In this document: piece after piece, positions 1 to 15,084 of the stretch
How the letters are laid out: each line of letters begins with the position of its first letter
Position numbering within the stretch: position 1 is the first letter of the stretch
Source: Climacteris rufus
Lineage: Eukaryota > Chordata > Aves > Passeriformes > Climacteridae
DNA length: 64,000 bases
Assembly (NCBI GenBank): GCA_013398175.1
Contig: VZRZ01007311.1
Span: 711,246 to 775,245 of the forward strand
Direction of reading: 5' to 3'
Translations under genes and position numbers: made by a program
Notes under the pieces: generated by a model
Told to the model about the DNA's origin: nothing
The model's database searches: none
The model's input: the letters and a program-made list of their open reading frames with translations, nothing else

Positions 1-3000
1 ACATCAATGTTCAGCACTCTCTGGAATTAAAAAATTCATGCAAGGCTAAAAACCACCTGAAAACTATCATAAATAAAAATAACAGAAATACAGAAGGGGA
101 AGATGAGGCTTTCTAAGGGACTGGCATAACTCACAGAAAGAGGAGATTACTAATCATTATACTGCAATAAAGTTATAACATTCTGTATCTCAGGGCCATT
201 TTACACTGGTCTACTGCTCTTACTATCACATGATAATTACAAGAATTAATAGTATGAGATAGATGAATATGAAGCTTTTAAACTATGCACTTTCAATTAA
301 TACATATATTAATTTTTATATATTAATTTATATATATATACACACAAACATATATATGGCTCTGTAATTCACCTCAGTTTTCCTCTCCCTCTGTCCCCAC
401 CCATATTTTTGACCTACTTTCACTTGCCTACTGTATGCCTAAGCTAGGGCAGCCTCCCTCTATAGATGATAGATTTCAGAGGTGGTCCATGAACTTACCA
501 TCTCACAGTGAAATTAACCAAGTTCTGAAAGCAGCTCACACTCATTTTTACATATATAGAGAGACCAGACCACTATTTTAGCCTGGATGTCACAGTACCA
601 GACAGCAACAGATCAGCTGAATCCCACCCAGGCCTTTTTCCTAAGCTGTGTTCTAACATCAGTGTTTCTATCTAAAGGAGGAAAACAGAAAATAAGCATT
701 ACATTATTATCTCTTTCGCTGTGGTTCACACATGTGACTACATAATGGATCCCCTCCTGTCTGGATTTTATCAGACCACTCCAATACCTGACAGATCAGC
801 AGGCTACCCACCACACTGGAGAAACAGGGAAAGTACCTATCACTAAAAAATCTTCATCTGGGCTCATCTTCCAACCTATCTAAATGCAAGCTATGAGAAG
901 CACATTTAAAAGATAAAGCAAAAAGCAAAACCATACCTTTTAGAGATTGAAATATGATTGTATCCTCAAAGCACTGTCCCAGCTACAGATAAGCTCCAGT
1001 TGTAATAAGCAAAGAGAAGTTTCAAAGAAAAGCACCTACACCATTTCAGTAGATGATACAGATCACACACCTTTTAATATACCTGCAAAATGGATCTTAT
1101 TTCCAACAGAGGTGGAGAAACTAAGGCAGAACAAAATTCACACACAATCAAATGTAAATCACCTACAGTTGGCTTCAGAACCTATAGGGTTATTTATTCC
1201 ACAACTCCAAGTTTCCCCAAACTGTGGGCAGTGAAATGGGTATTTGGAGACAGTCAGAACATGTTGTGCATTTACCATCCAATTGCATATTCACTTGCAT
1301 TTGTGAGAGCAAGGCACTGGCACATGCTTTGGGGTTTCTCAGCTACAGACAGTACAGGGATGGAAATACAAGTGCTCATCAGTGCTGTAACTAGCCAGGA
1401 AGAAGACATGAATTGCACTGGAAGATGTAATGATGAGATGTAAATCCAAATGGGAAAAAATCCCCAAAACCCAATCCAACCAACAACAACAACAAAAGAT
1501 TTGGAAGATATTGATAACATTCCATGCTAGTGAAGAAGAATTAACTGTTACTAAACAAAGAAATGTGCTTATGCATGAGGCAATAAGCTTTGCAAGAAAA
1601 AAAACTACCTGTCCAGAAAACATTGAGACTCTTATGTTAGTGAAACCCAGAAAACATCAATGGGTTTCAGCATTATTTAACTTGCATTTACAGCTAAGTT
1701 CAGAGAAGAGGAGAACAAAAGCAGGATGACAAGATACTCCAGGATAAAACTTGTCTGCCACACAGTAACTGTTTAATGGGACAGGACCACACCATTTTCA
1801 GTAGCGGACCCTCATCTGGACCAGGCAGATTGCCCAACAGCCTGTGAGAGTTTAAGAGCTTTCAGAATCAGAAGGGATTCAGAGTGAACAGGAGGATGCC
1901 TGAGTTTTGCAGACAGCTAGCTGCCTCGAGTAAGATTATACTAAAGGCCATATCTAGAGCCAGGTATTTCTTTACATGTATCTTCAGATGCATGCTTCTG
2001 CTTCATCCACACATCTTGAATTTCAACTACCCCTTTTCAATCATGACAGACACAATTTTGTCCCACACATCTGACATGGTCTTGCAAACATTGTCCCAGC
2101 TGTGTCTTCTATCAACTTACTGTTCTGTTCTGACACTGTCTAATTCCCCTCTGTGGCATAAAATGCAAACTATTTATCTTTGCTTTTCGTGGCACATTTC
2201 CAAGCTCTCTACCTGTCATGACTCTGACATTTGCCTTGTCAGAAATGTCAAACTCCTCTGGCCATAGCCTTATATTTTTCAAACAAGCACATTATTGCTT
2301 TCTCCCGTGTCACTCCATGTCTGCAAGCACTCAATTTCTTCCTCTTTTTAATCTCTAACTTATGACGATTTTGCTACAAGAAAGCCTAGAAATAATTATG
2401 CACCTGGCAGACTGAAACTGTCACCTGTGATGCTGATGAAGCCTTTTTGGCACTCCATCACTTGTGCCAGCATGGTTTTTTCCCCTCAGAAACTTAACTG
2501 CAAACTCTGTGGAGAAGGGATAGTACGTATTGTTAGTGTGGTCCATGAATATTTGGAAGGAAAAATAAGACGGCTTATGTATCAACCATAAAATGTATCT
2601 CAACACTTCACATATCATGACAGTAAGTTAGGGGCAATTTCTCTTCAGATCTCAGTTCTTAAAATGGTAAGGTCTCCCAGTCTAAGGTGGTAAAACTTAA
2701 ACTAATTAAATCTGACTTGCAGATGCATGACATGCAATTCTTCCTAAAAGCATGGCAAAGAATGGGTCTTTTTATGGTTTTCAACCAGTGGCACCCACCT
2801 TTTACCACACCAAAATAAGGCCAAACCCACAGTGATGCAAGTGAGACAAAAAAGAAATCCAGGCAACAATGAAACGATTCACACTGTTTCACTTGCAGTA
2901 GATTGCCAGCTAAATCTTTCCCTTGTTGCTGCATGGATTTGGGTCTAAAGGGCAGTTTAATAAAAGAAATAGCCTCTCCAAAGTGGTAGAAGTTCAATTT

Positions 3001-4832
3001 CAGGCCTGACAGCCTCAGTGTTCTAGAAAAAAATGAAAATCTCTTGAGATAATGTTTCAAACCTTACAAAATTAGATGTTTTACTTTGATAGAACTACAC
3101 TGAATTACATGATTGCAGAGTTTCCTATACATTGAGGATATTCTGGAGTTATGCTGTGATCAAATCTGTGGCTTCATTCACCTGCTAAATGGTACTCCTG
3201 CACGTCAACCACTATCAGCTGAAAATGATAACGTCTCTTGTTCTGCAAGTTTCTTATCAACAGTCTGCATTTGCCCACTGGCTTTGAATTGGTTTCATTG
3301 CATATTTCAAGCACATGAATGCATTTCTCCAGACTAATGTTGCTGTTTATCAGTGTTGCTTGGCTCACAGGGCAGGTGGCTCCACAATCTAGCTTGGAAT
3401 CAAATTAGCTGTTGATAATATGGTTGTAAATAAGCTGAGCAGGTGAATAGCTGTACATCACGTGTGCACAGCTTAACACAAGACCCTCTTGAGAAACTTT
3501 TCAGAGTAGTTTCACATTGGTGAACTTTAAATAACTGCAGCTATGGATGTGCCTTTGAAATGCAGACACGAGTTGACAGAAGCAGGATGCTTCACTACTT
3601 TCATGGAAATGTCTATGGGGAAAACTAGTTGTGAACCAGTTCTCTGTGGTAATGAGATTTTCTCCTTTGGAAAGAAGCCACACGAAGTTGGCACAGACAC
3701 AGTGAGCCTCAGGCCTCAAGCTAATATAACAGCACAGATGTAGCCCAGAGTTGAGTGTCCCTAATCACCTTTGATGGTCAATAGTGACAGTTCTCTCCCT
3801 TCCCTAAAGAGCCTCTCCCTCCTCCCACCAACTGATATGGCCACCTAGTTTTGTACCAGTCAATAAATACTCTGCTATGGTCTCACAAGCTTTGAAGAGG
3901 AGTGATGCCTTTTGAAACAACAAAAGCAATGGACACAAAGTAAGCCTTCTTTTTAAACCTATAAAGTCAGCATTTTTTCTTCCCACCCTTCATCTTGTTT
4001 GGCACAACTTCTGCACCAAACCCTTGGCATCCCTTGTGTTTACAACATAGAGTTCAGGTGACAAATCCATGAACAGACCTCTCAACAGCCTCTCCTGTCA
4101 GCTGCAGACACCACAAATTATTTCACTGTTAACTAGCAAGTCATTAAAGTCTCCAAAATTACAGTATGGTTGCCAATATTCTCAACTTCAAACCACAAAG
4201 TACCTTTCCTTCTCTTCTGCTTTTTAGCTTAACAGGGTACAAAATTCATCTCACCAGTGTCATCTATCTGCGGTCCAAGTGTTCATCAATCACCCAGAAT
4301 GTTTATAGTTGTATTCCTGGAACTGTTATTATTACTCACTGTTTTTTTTTCCTTCTTTATTTCCTGTGTTAGAACTGGAAGTTTGCCTTCATTTTCTGTT
4401 TTCCCTTTTAGTCAGATGTATGAAGAGGCTTTATTTTGTCTTTTCCTTTCTCTCTCTATTTTTATTAGAATTCACAGCATTTTGTGCCTGTTCTGTTTGA
4501 CAGGGGATTTTTTAACCTTTAAACCACCTTAATATTCCTTTTGCTGTGGACTTCAGTGGCTGAATGTTTCATTTATTGCCAGTTTCAAATACTGTATTCT
4601 TTTTAATAGCACCAGCCCAAATAATAGTTCAGCAAAAATTCAAAATCAGAAACTGTTGAAAACTGGGTTCTTGCAACATGAACTTTTGTATGATCTAAAA
4701 CCAAAGGATCCCAGGGTGGTAAAATTGACTTAGAGCACTAAACACAGATTAAAATAAACTAAATGTCTAATGACCACTGTGATTATGATGTGGATGCAAT
4801 ACAAATAAAAACACTCACATGGGTTTACTTAC
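1..4832 (-). other. CNTNAP5: CNTNAP5 intron 11 (partial, at least 4.8 kb)
   Basis: Sequence downstream of the exon 11 donor in gene orientation. I found no minus-strand frame matching the expected start of the fibrinogen-like region. Apart from a TA/CA-rich microsatellite near 0.32-0.36 kb and a short CAA run near 1.48 kb, I see nothing in it. Confidence 0.75.
318..357. repeat. TA/CA-rich microsatellite
   Basis: Alternating TA units followed by CACACAAACA and ATATATATGG. Confidence 0.8.
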
Positions 4833-4939
4833 AGTTATGACAGGTGGCTCCCATGTAGCCTGTATTGTTACAGTCACAGTAAAAGGTGGTCCAGGACTGG
4901 GAGCATTTTCCTCCGTGTTCACAGTAGTTGGGTAAACAT
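4833..4939 (-). CDS. CNTNAP5: CNTNAP5 exon 11: first EGF-like repeat
   Basis: This 107-nt exon has a one-base entry, 35 codons and a one-base exit. It encodes CLPNYCEHGGKCSQSWTTFY followed by CDCNNTGYMGATCHN. Six cysteines at relative positions 1, 6, 12, 21, 23 and 32 give a complete EGF-like repeat, the one that separates laminin-G 2 from the fibrinogen-like region in CNTNAP proteins. NNT is a potential N-glycosylation site. The acceptor is ATATTAG above 4939 and the donor GTAAGT from 4832. It lies 17.3 kb from exon 10 and is the last coding exon in the window; the next one, expected to begin the fibrinogen-like region, was not found below 4.8 kb. The true frame is not the longest open frame here, so an ORF-only reading would miss it. 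Confidence 0.94.
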
Positions 4940-7900
4940 CTAATATGAGACAGTTTAAAAACATGTAATTAATTATAAGGATCTCTGTAAAAAATAAAGT
5001 GCTGGGGAAAAAACCAAAAAAATAAAACTGTCTCAACTCTTCATTCCTAGGGCCAAATCACTGTATAATACCTGAAATAATTACTTCTTCCTCTGATCTG
5101 TGATTTGCATTCAATACAAGCACTGAAGAAAAAACACTTAAGCTACCCAGCAGACAGATAAACATCACTCTCAATAAAAACACTGCACTTGTTAGCAATT
5201 AAAGTGTCACAAACTTTCTGAGCACAGAGCAAGTCAAGTAGCAGGTGAAAATGCTATTGAAATCTTGTTTCAAAGGAGAATCCCTGTTCTCTGATTAAAC
5301 AGGTACTGTTATCAAAATTAGACTGAGTTACATTTGTGGTAACACAAACAGCATGCAAATCTCTGAAGTGAGAGGAAAAATATGCTTCAATTATGAATTC
5401 TGTACTCTCTCTTCCTCATTTTAGTTGCTGTGCCTCTGAAGTATTATTGTGAAACAAATTATTAAAAGAAGAAAGAGGCACAACAGCATGCATCTCAGGA
5501 AGCGAACAGAAATAAAAACAGTGGGAGATAAATTCAGTCTCCAGGACAAGAAGTGAATGCTGATCTGAACTCCCCGGTATAAACGCATGCAATGCAATGG
5601 AGTTACATCAGCTTAAATGGAAACAGATTGTCCCCTTGTTTGCCTTTTTATTTCATTTTATTTTTTTCCCTTTTACTGTTTATTAATCTCTTTTACACAG
5701 TATGTCTGACTTTTGAAAAATAAGCAACTTGTTTATATTGCTGATTCAATTGTGATGGGTGGGTGGAGAGGAAACAGGCAATCAATTTATCCCTTACACT
5801 ACAGAACTCCATTAGGATTTGCTTTGCTCTTCATTTGAGCTTCAAAATTCTTTCTATGCCCAGATCTTTCTGTGGTGTTAGTGTGAAATTACTGATGCTA
5901 CCTAGATTTTTACTAGCTGAAGATGTGATTTTATTGCAGTTCATCTCATCGTTAAGAATTTTGTTTGCATTTAAGTATTCATATTGCCCTTAACAGTGGC
6001 TTTCAATCTGTTTCTTCTAGATTACTTACAATTAAAACCCATTTCATGCATGTAAGCAGAAAACCTGCATGTCACGAACAGTTATCATCTTCACCAGCTT
6101 TCTGAGCCTCATGAGCCAAGTTTTCATCAATTTACTTGAGTCCAAAGCTACCAAACATTGTCAACCCAAAGAAACCTGTTGATGTGCCCAGAGGCCTCTC
6201 AGACCAACCTCTTGTCCTCAATACGCCCCATGCTTGTTCACACAAATATACCTCTATTCATCTCTATCAGTTAGAGCCTGAGATTCACTCTGGAACATAG
6301 GTTTACTTGATCACTATTTATACCATTATACATAAAATTATAAAGATAATATAAAATATTAACATGAAAGATTAATTATTTTTATTAATGCTTACTTATT
6401 ACAGCAATTATTTATTATTCAAATATTTGAGAACTTATGAATTCAAGAAAAAAATATGGTACTTATAACTATCTGTAACCTTTTTAAAAACAATTATAAG
6501 ATATATTGGTCTTATAAAAATAATTTTAATGGCTTCTATTAATCATTGAGCTCAAATACAAAATGAGCAAAGAGTAGGAGGGGAGTACACGACTGGTTTT
6601 CCAGTCACCAGGGAGCTATTTCCAGGGCTGTGGGAGAACACCTTGTTTCTAAACCAAGAAAGAAAAAAAGGGGATGGCCAAAATCATTGGGTTTGCCCCA
6701 CCCTTACAAGGCAGATATTCTGAGAAGAGATGACGTTTTGGCTTTTAATGGTATGGCTTTTAATCATCTCAAAGTCCAACAGCCTGCTGGTGCAGCGAGA
6801 GCCCAGCCAGCTCCTCTGCCATCACATCCTGGCAGTAGTGAAGTGAGATTTAAAGCTTTGGGTCAATAGTGAAGATAGTAGGAGCAGCCCTTTGGGAAGG
6901 TGCAAACAGGACTGGGTGGTGGGACCTGCACCCTGCTGTGCCCTGAAGGACTCTGCCAGCTCCCTGAAGCAGCAGCTTCCCAGCAGCTTTGTCCCAGAGG
7001 CAAAGCACAGTGGTACCACAGCTCTGTGGTGATACATGTGAATTCTGCCTGTGGGAGCACATTTATTCATATCTGTACTTTGGTCATGCCTGCTCTTGCC
7101 CTCAGCACACTGCGTTTAATTCCACTTGCTAGTCAGTGAGAAACATTCCTCTGTGCCACCTGTACAACAGAAGTTCTGTTCACATCACAGGGATTCTGGT
7201 GATAAGAAACATATGATGTTAATAGAGCTCTTTGGAGAGATAAAAAAAATAGTGTTGTGTTATGATCATAATTTACATCATCAGTGTAATGAACAAATAT
7301 GCGTTTTGCCTATTTTAAGCTACCTTTTATTAATTAACCCAATGCAGTAGAGCTAATTACCAGTCATTTGTGGTTTGCCAAAGGCCTGTATTAGAGGCTT
7401 AGCTATATTTATTCCCTTAAAACAGTTTCCTTTTAAAGACTTTACAAAGTTGAAGGTCACTTCTCATTTCTACTTGTCTTACAAATGCAAACACTTTTTC
7501 TTCTCCCAACAATGCACAAAATGCAAGTCAAACTAACCATGTGAGCTTTTAATGAAATTCATAAATTCAGAATTAAATCTTTTTTATTCCTTAGTCTATT
7601 TGCTTTAATTAGCACCAGCTGCATTGATCTTGGTTTTGGTCAGATAACTAACCCTCTAAGAGCTTATGAAACAAATTTCTTTGCAACTCTAATAATTACC
7701 ATAATCCCATTCTAGCTGAGCAGTTGTGTCTTCATTAGAAGCAAAATTTATCCTAATTGTCAGAGAACTCAAAATTAAGAAATAGCTATGATTAAAATTA
7801 ATCAAGGCATGGATAAGTCACAGATTGTTCCATTTATGAAGTGTCCTAGATCCTCATGTTGAAGAATTTAAATACATGTAATTTAAAAGATAAATTAATA

Positions 7901-10900
7901 TTTGCATTCCAGTAGAAACAAACACTTTCAGCAAAAAATGCAGCAGTATCACAGAAGGTTTTATAGACAAAAATTTCCATCAGGCTGCCCCTGACCTATT
8001 TGCAACTGAAATGAACAAACAGATCAACTCAAGTTTTGCAAATAGCATGAATGAGATGCTTGAAAACTTAAGGATTTGCCTAAGAAAGTTTGTGACAGAC
8101 CAAGGACTCTGATCTTCCACATTTGTTCATTCAATATATATCATGGGGAATAATTCTTATGTAAAAAAACTAATATAAATTAAACTTTCCCTCCTTCAGC
8201 CAAGCTGGAAAACGCACACCTTAGCCATCTAAGTGAGCAACACAGAGCCTGCACAAAAGCCTTCTCTGTCCTTGGATGAAACATTCACCTCCAAAACTGT
8301 GTGTGTGCTTCCTCTGGAATCAAAGGACAAACTGCACAGGCATTAGGGGAGGGAAATTTGGCCCTTTGAGGTGTATGATGAAGAAATAACAATTGCAAAA
8401 TTACTTGAGTGAGAAGGGTGAAGGAGTTCTACACATTCGCTGTTACACTTGACTGGAAATAAACCCAGTGTACTTTCAATAAGCACCTCTGAGAGTTGGT
8501 TATGTCAGTACAATACATCCTGCCAGCACTACTCTCTATTCTTCCTAAATAAAGAGGAAAGGGAACCATCACAAAGAGAAAGAAAGAAGGAGCACACCTC
8601 CTCAGTATTAAGACTGCAAATTTACATAATTTTGAGATAAGCACTAAGTCCCTAAAACTCAGCAATGCTGTAACAAGACAATACATGAAGTTTTATGTTT
8701 TTCTATCAATAAAGCATTTTCCTAAATATTGTATCAAGTTCATTGTATTTCAGCATGTTTTCCTATGTACGGCCAGCAGCAATTTAGTTTATAATTAACA
8801 AAATATAATATTAAAAGAGATTACTTCATACCGTAGCCATGCATGCATGATGAAACTCATGATGTTGCTGTAACAGACTATATTTCGCTTCAGTAAAATG
8901 GTGTCTTTCCACTAAACTCAATAGATTGAGGCCAATTGCAACAGCATGGATTTCAGCCCTGCTGTGCTGAGTTGTAAATCTGGGAAATTCCTTGCCAAAG
9001 GTTATTTTTTATACAAGAAATGGCTTCAAGGGGAGACAATAATTTTGAAAATAAATTTAGCAATGTTACCAGACAAACAACGTATAACAACTTCAGAGGT
9101 TTACCAAGGGGAAAACTAATGAAGATGGGGAGTATTAGAAAAAATAATGCAGGAGCATATCCCACTCTTATTTTCCCCTGGATGTCCTTTTGAGGTAAAA
9201 TAGTGGGCTAGGTCTCCTTAATGAAGAAAAGAGAAGTACCAGAACCAGAGAAGGGGGAAAATGTGTAGAAGCAATATTACAACAGGCTGCAGAAAGAATT
9301 AACACTGTTCAGACTTTTGGTTTTCCTCAGCAGATATTTCCTCCTCATCACCACACCTTCCAAATTCTCTCTCCTCTTGCAACTTCAGAAAACTGATGAC
9401 CAACTTACTAAAAATTCTTCTGGTGTACTTTATTTTTTATTTTAAAGAAATCTATATTTTCTTTCCTAAATTTATTGTGTTATGAAAACTTACACAGTAC
9501 AAAGAGAACAAGAATAATGTGAACAGATTATTCTAATTTTTTGTGATGGAAATCCTCTAGTCTATCCCACTGAATTGATGCAGAATAAAAAGAAAACTAG
9601 AAGAAAAAAAAGTATTTCTGTCATCTCAATAATTTATCACAAAGGCAGGTTTTTCTTCTTTGAGATTTACAAAAATTGATGAACAAACTTTAAAAATATA
9701 TTATTATTTTCACTGTTGGTCACCTTGGTTCTCAGAGTCTGCACTTGCATACCACTGTGAGACAAGCATTTAAAATATCTGAACATTGATGCCAACAGCC
9801 CTCAGGCATGTGAGTAGGACAGAAGTGTGGGAGGAGGTTGTGCTGGGAGTGACACAAGTGAAGGAAAAGCCTGTTATCTGTGCCTTAGATAAAAGGCATT
9901 TTTTTAAGGTTTGATTGCTTTGTTGTTAGAACACCTACATTTTTAATATAGGTAAATATGCTGACAGCTTGGCTTAGCATCAGCAGAAAGGATTTTATAT
10001 AAATAAACTTGAAAAATAAAAAAGGGAAACAAATAAACCATCCTGTACAGACAGCTGTTCCATTTAGAATTCATCATTTTACAAAGCAAAAGCAGAAAAG
10101 CCATCTGCAAAAATCAAACAAACAAAGAAGGATATTATCTTATATTCTACATGCATACCCATATTTGGCCTTATAATTTACCAGGGCATTGCACATCTCA
10201 GGATTTTGACTCTGAAGGAATAACAGTGGGGGTGTGAACTCTATTTAGGTCCCCCCCCAAACTCAGTTCCACACTCAACTTGGATTCCAGAAGCCACTAA
10301 ATTAGCCTCTTACCCACCTCCAAATTGCCTTCTTTCTCCAAAGGGGTATCATTCAGGACAAATCCCCTCTCCCACCCTAGTGGGAAGTCCCAACAGTCAC
10401 AGGAACACAGCTAACTATCTCCAATTTCATCAGCTTTCCACATGTAGAAGTCATTGCCGTTCTAGGAAGGCATTCACCCTGCTCAAACCAATTCTTTACC
10501 TGCTCCTTCCAGGATTTACTGAATGGTAATGATGAATCTGAAGCATCTGTGTTTTGCTCTGAAACACAGCACGTACACAGACCAGTGAAAGCTTCATGGG
10601 CCTGAATCATCATTTTCTGCAGCTGATCTTGCATGTATGAAACAAAGATGGGGATAAGAGAATTAAGGCAGGGAAGGCAAAACCAAAACCCAACTCACGG
10701 CATTATCCAAATAACCTGAGCATTCCTTTTCATTCTCATTAAAGAAACATAAAGCCTAGAAAACTCCCCCTTCCTCAGAGGTAGCATCTTCCACTGTGAC
10801 TGCCTATTTTTCCCAGGAATTTGTTTTGTACAAATATTTTCTTGTTTTCTAACTACCACAGACCAAGCCCATCTGACAGCGTAAAGATCACGTACCAGCC

Positions 10901-13900
10901 CAAGAGCAGGAAACTCTTCTATATGGTTTTACTACACTTCATTGTCAATCAGCCCTTAAGCTATCAGAGAAAAGCTCTGCCATTACCTGCATTATTCAGC
11001 TGGTTTAAACATTAGAATAGATATGAGGAGATGAGGGGATACTCTTCAGAACTGCAGGGATTTTAATTCCAACACCCAGGCTTTGGATGCCTGTGAGTTT
11101 GAATTTTTTAAAATCTTGCTCAGTTTTTCTGCATTCTGTCTTGCCATCCTAAAACCTGGGCAGTATTGAGAAGATTTTCAAGACTCACACCTCAAAATGC
11201 TACCTGCAAGGGTTTAATTTCATCTACTTTAATTCCATTATTTAGCATGTCTAATTCGTGATGTAAGTGCAGGCTTTAGGGGAGGACCCAAGAGATTGCT
11301 CAACTCTCACAGAACTTTATGTAGTCCTCTATTTCTAATATCACTTTTTTTTCATGGTATAGTGATCTCTACAGGGGATTAAGTCAGTAAGATATATTTT
11401 TCTCTTTTTCCTTCCCTACCACTTAACATAGTTTGGATTTAAGATATTTTCCCCATTCCATTTCCACATCATTATTTGCAGTGTTTTGCTCTGGATTTAG
11501 TACAGAGGAAGTAGAAAAAAGCAGAATTTCTCTAGGGTAGTATGATGAAAAAGAAAGAGGCATTTCTAACAATAACCTAACTCTTGCTGAACAAGCACAA
11601 AGCAAATTGTCAGTGTTTTACAAAGTACCAAGCATGAGAAAGGGAAACTTTGTGAAAACTTTTCCACAATTTCCTCAATTAATATAGAAACTAGAAGGAG
11701 ACATGAAGCTTTAGTATGCCCTGAGCTATTAGTACACTGAATCCTAAAATGGGCAAAAGAGACAAAAGAGGGAAAATTTTCAGTAACAGGACTGATCTTT
11801 CAAGGTGATACAAAAGATCAGAAGAACTACTAACCTGGACCATCAGATCCCTATAATTAAGCAGGACAGTCTTTCCTGTAGCATTTAAAGAAAAAAAAAT
11901 TAGATCCAGGTATTCCATTATCTGAAGGTGTAAAGTCCACGTGCTTTGTTTTGGCTGAGGATGGACACATACACGGGCAATACTCAAACCAAACTTGGGA
12001 TTCACCCAAAATCAGAAATGTTTTAAAAAAAACCCATTGTCTTCAGCTCATTCCAGCTTTGGTGACCATCCACATTCAAGGTGTGCAATCTAAAAACATC
12101 CAACTCATTGCTATAAGAGGACTTCCAGCAAAGAGAGAATAATATGCACTATAACTGTCATTTCTGCAGAGAAGACACTAAATACTAAAAATAGAATAAC
12201 TATAGAGAATTAAAAGAATGGATGCCACATTGGGGGTTGGGGTTTTTTTAAAATTCACTGGACATAATTAATCAGGGTATTTTCTCATTTGCATGGCCAA
12301 GCTGGGAGGTGAAAGGATCATGTGAAGTTTGGCTCCTGCTGCAGGGCATACATTAAATCTAAGAGGAGATTTGAGAAATATAAAAAAACCACTGTGCTTT
12401 TATCAGATTTATCCTAACACCCTTCAACTGCAATAGTAATTAATTTCCCAAAGGCCCATTTTGACAGTACAACACAAGAAGCAATGTTAAGTTCAGCACT
12501 AAAAGTAAAGGAAGAAAAAGTAAAAAAATATTATTTCTTGTAAGTATAAATTGATAATAAAACCTAAGAGAATCTACAAAGGAAATAGGCATACAGCAGG
12601 TTTTAAAAGGTCAACTCTATTTAGCAAGGAAAAAGAACACTTGGAGCTAATTTATTTAGAAAATACTTTGAAGAATTTTCACAGATAAAACACAGCTAGG
12701 GATAGAAAAATGGGGACTAAGGACACTATTTGTGCTCCCTCCACAACTGAAGTAGGACAGGCAAGCCAACTCATGAATCGATTCCATGTATTTCTCCCTA
12801 ATGAGGTAACGCCAATCTCATCACAGTGATTATTATGGATACCACGAGCTGCTCTCTCCATTTGGATTTGCTGAGAGAATTGGAATATGCAGATGAATCT
12901 CAGTTTAATAAGGATGGTAACATCAGTGTGTGCTTGTGTCTGCCCACTGATGCTACAGGGATGGGACACTGCCAGGATTTGTATGAAAATATCTGAAGTC
13001 AGGTATGTGTTCTTGTGGCAGACCACTGGAATTCCCAGGATATTCTGCCAGATGCGCCATCCATCCATCTGCCAAGGTGGATTCAACATTAATATTTTTT
13101 TCTCCTTCCTCTCTCCCCCAGGTCCCTTAAGGGAACTGAAGTCCCTGGTGCTGTCCTTCACAAGCACTGTCAGTGTTTGCTACAGTGAGGGCAAGGTGCC
13201 AGCCAAGTAAAAATAGGACAGCCCAGTCAGAGCTTCATCAGCGCAAAATCAACACGAGCTGCAGCAATCAGATTAAAGTACCTCAGCAGCTGCAGACAGG
13301 GAGAGCAACACATGCATTATCTATGCAAACTTGTCAACCCAAGCCTAAAGAAACGCAGGCTCTGGCTACCCTTATAGCTCCTTCAGGGATAACAACAGGT
13401 TCAACACATAAAAGGCCTCCCTAATCACAAGACAACCCAGTCTGATGTATTCAAGTGAGAAGCACATATAGATTTTATGACAATACAACAGTGGGTGCAC
13501 AACACTGTGCTGCTGCATTTGCCTTAGCCCCACCTCTGCCACCAAAAGTCAATCATTTCAAGGTATTTCAGTCCTGGCAGGAACAGCAAAATCATGAAAT
13601 TTCAGACTCCTTAACAGAATTTTCTCTGTCACTGGGCAACAAAAATACCTCATCTTTTGTGATGGGAGCTCAGGAGTTCAAAAACATGAATGGAACCAAT
13701 GTCATTGTTATGGGTGTGTTCCAAGAGGATTTGCCTCCAAAGGCTGTTGGAAGCAAATATTTGTCTAGCACCACCATGAGGGGCAAAGGAGACTACTTCT
13801 ATATGAGGTGCCAATTCAGAGGTAAAAGACACCAGTTTTCTACTTACAACAACTCTCTGGCACAAGTGATCCCAACAGCAATGCTTTCTAAGCACTTTCC

Positions 13901-15084
13901 TTTATAGACTTTGGAGGAGTTGGTAGGGGAAACCACACCAGATTGTACCTCTTCGTATACTCACAGAGTGCAAGAACTCCTGGAAATGGAATTTTCTTCT
14001 CTGGAACTAACACTGCAAAGCAGTTTACCTCACTTCAAGCAAGAAGTACATGAGATTAATCAACCCAGGTCTTCAGGCTACAGGTAGTGTTGCAGTCCTT
14101 GCTGTTGTATTCCAAGGGGCCCATCTGTGGTAAGAACAGCCAGCTTTGCTCAGCCCAAAGGGAGCATCTGTGCCATATGATGAAGGGCTGGAGATCCACA
14201 GTGTTTCTGGACTGAGGTTTAATGATTTGCTGGCACATTTTCCTAATATCCATGGTAACTCTTGAACTGCAATATCTCTTGAGCCCACATTCCTGCATCT
14301 ATTCTCTGAACAGGATGCCAGCTATAGCAAACAACCAACTCAGCTTCAGGACTGAAGCTAGTATTTCTAGTCACAAAATCTGGCATTCAATCCAGCTGCT
14401 GAATGGGAAATCCCAGAGCTTCTCAACAGTGTGGCCAAATTTTCAGCATCTGCATATTTGTTTTCCTACCCATTTCATTTATTTTTAAATGAGAGGCTGA
14501 CTGAATTTTCCCCAGGCTATGCCTTCCATTGTTTTCCCACACACAGACAGACCCACACGCCCACTATTCCACTGACACAAAGGAAGAGAAAACAGAGAGC
14601 AGAAATTAGTAGTATTTAGCGAAATTCACAGTTAGATTCCAAAGTATTTTGAGATCAGCACAGCGGTGACACAATACATTTTCATTTTGAACAACAGAAG
14701 TACAAAGAGCTGCACACAACGAAAATGACGTTTTAAAAACAGTAAGGAACTTGGACTTCCTAGTCTGAAGTTTATCATGTCCCTCCAGACTTGCTTCAGA
14801 TCGACAGTGCCTTTCCTGCAATTTCCTTACTCTGACAGTGTCACAGCAAAAATGCTGATGAAATAAGTTTAAGAGCATCCCACTGAACACTTTGCCAGCT
14901 TCCAGCCATCTGTGGCTTATGCATTCATGTACGCCTTACTGGCTTTTTCCTTTATATGTGACCTCTACAGCATCTAACAACATCCAATTTGATGTTGTGT
15001 AAGATTTGAACTTGTGAGAAACTGCAAATTCTTGTTTATTATTCACCTCCTTCATACTGCTCCTGATTGTACAACTCTGCCCAG

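Noticed and set aside
1..4800. Next downstream CNTNAP5 exon (start of the fibrinogen-like region)
   Set aside because: No minus-strand frame has the expected cysteine-containing motif following the EGF repeat.
4815..5036. 73-codon minus-strand frame over exon 11
   Set aside because: It is in the wrong frame. The EGF repeat is in another frame bounded by splice sites at 4939 and 4833.
12679..13167. 162-codon open frame on the minus strand
   Set aside because: No recognisable motif or retroelement similarity; it lies inside intron 10 and is within the range expected by chance in 64 kb.
13455..13907. 150-codon open frame on the plus strand
   Set aside because: No known domain, low-information composition and no sign of a promoter or splice sites. 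Treated as chance.
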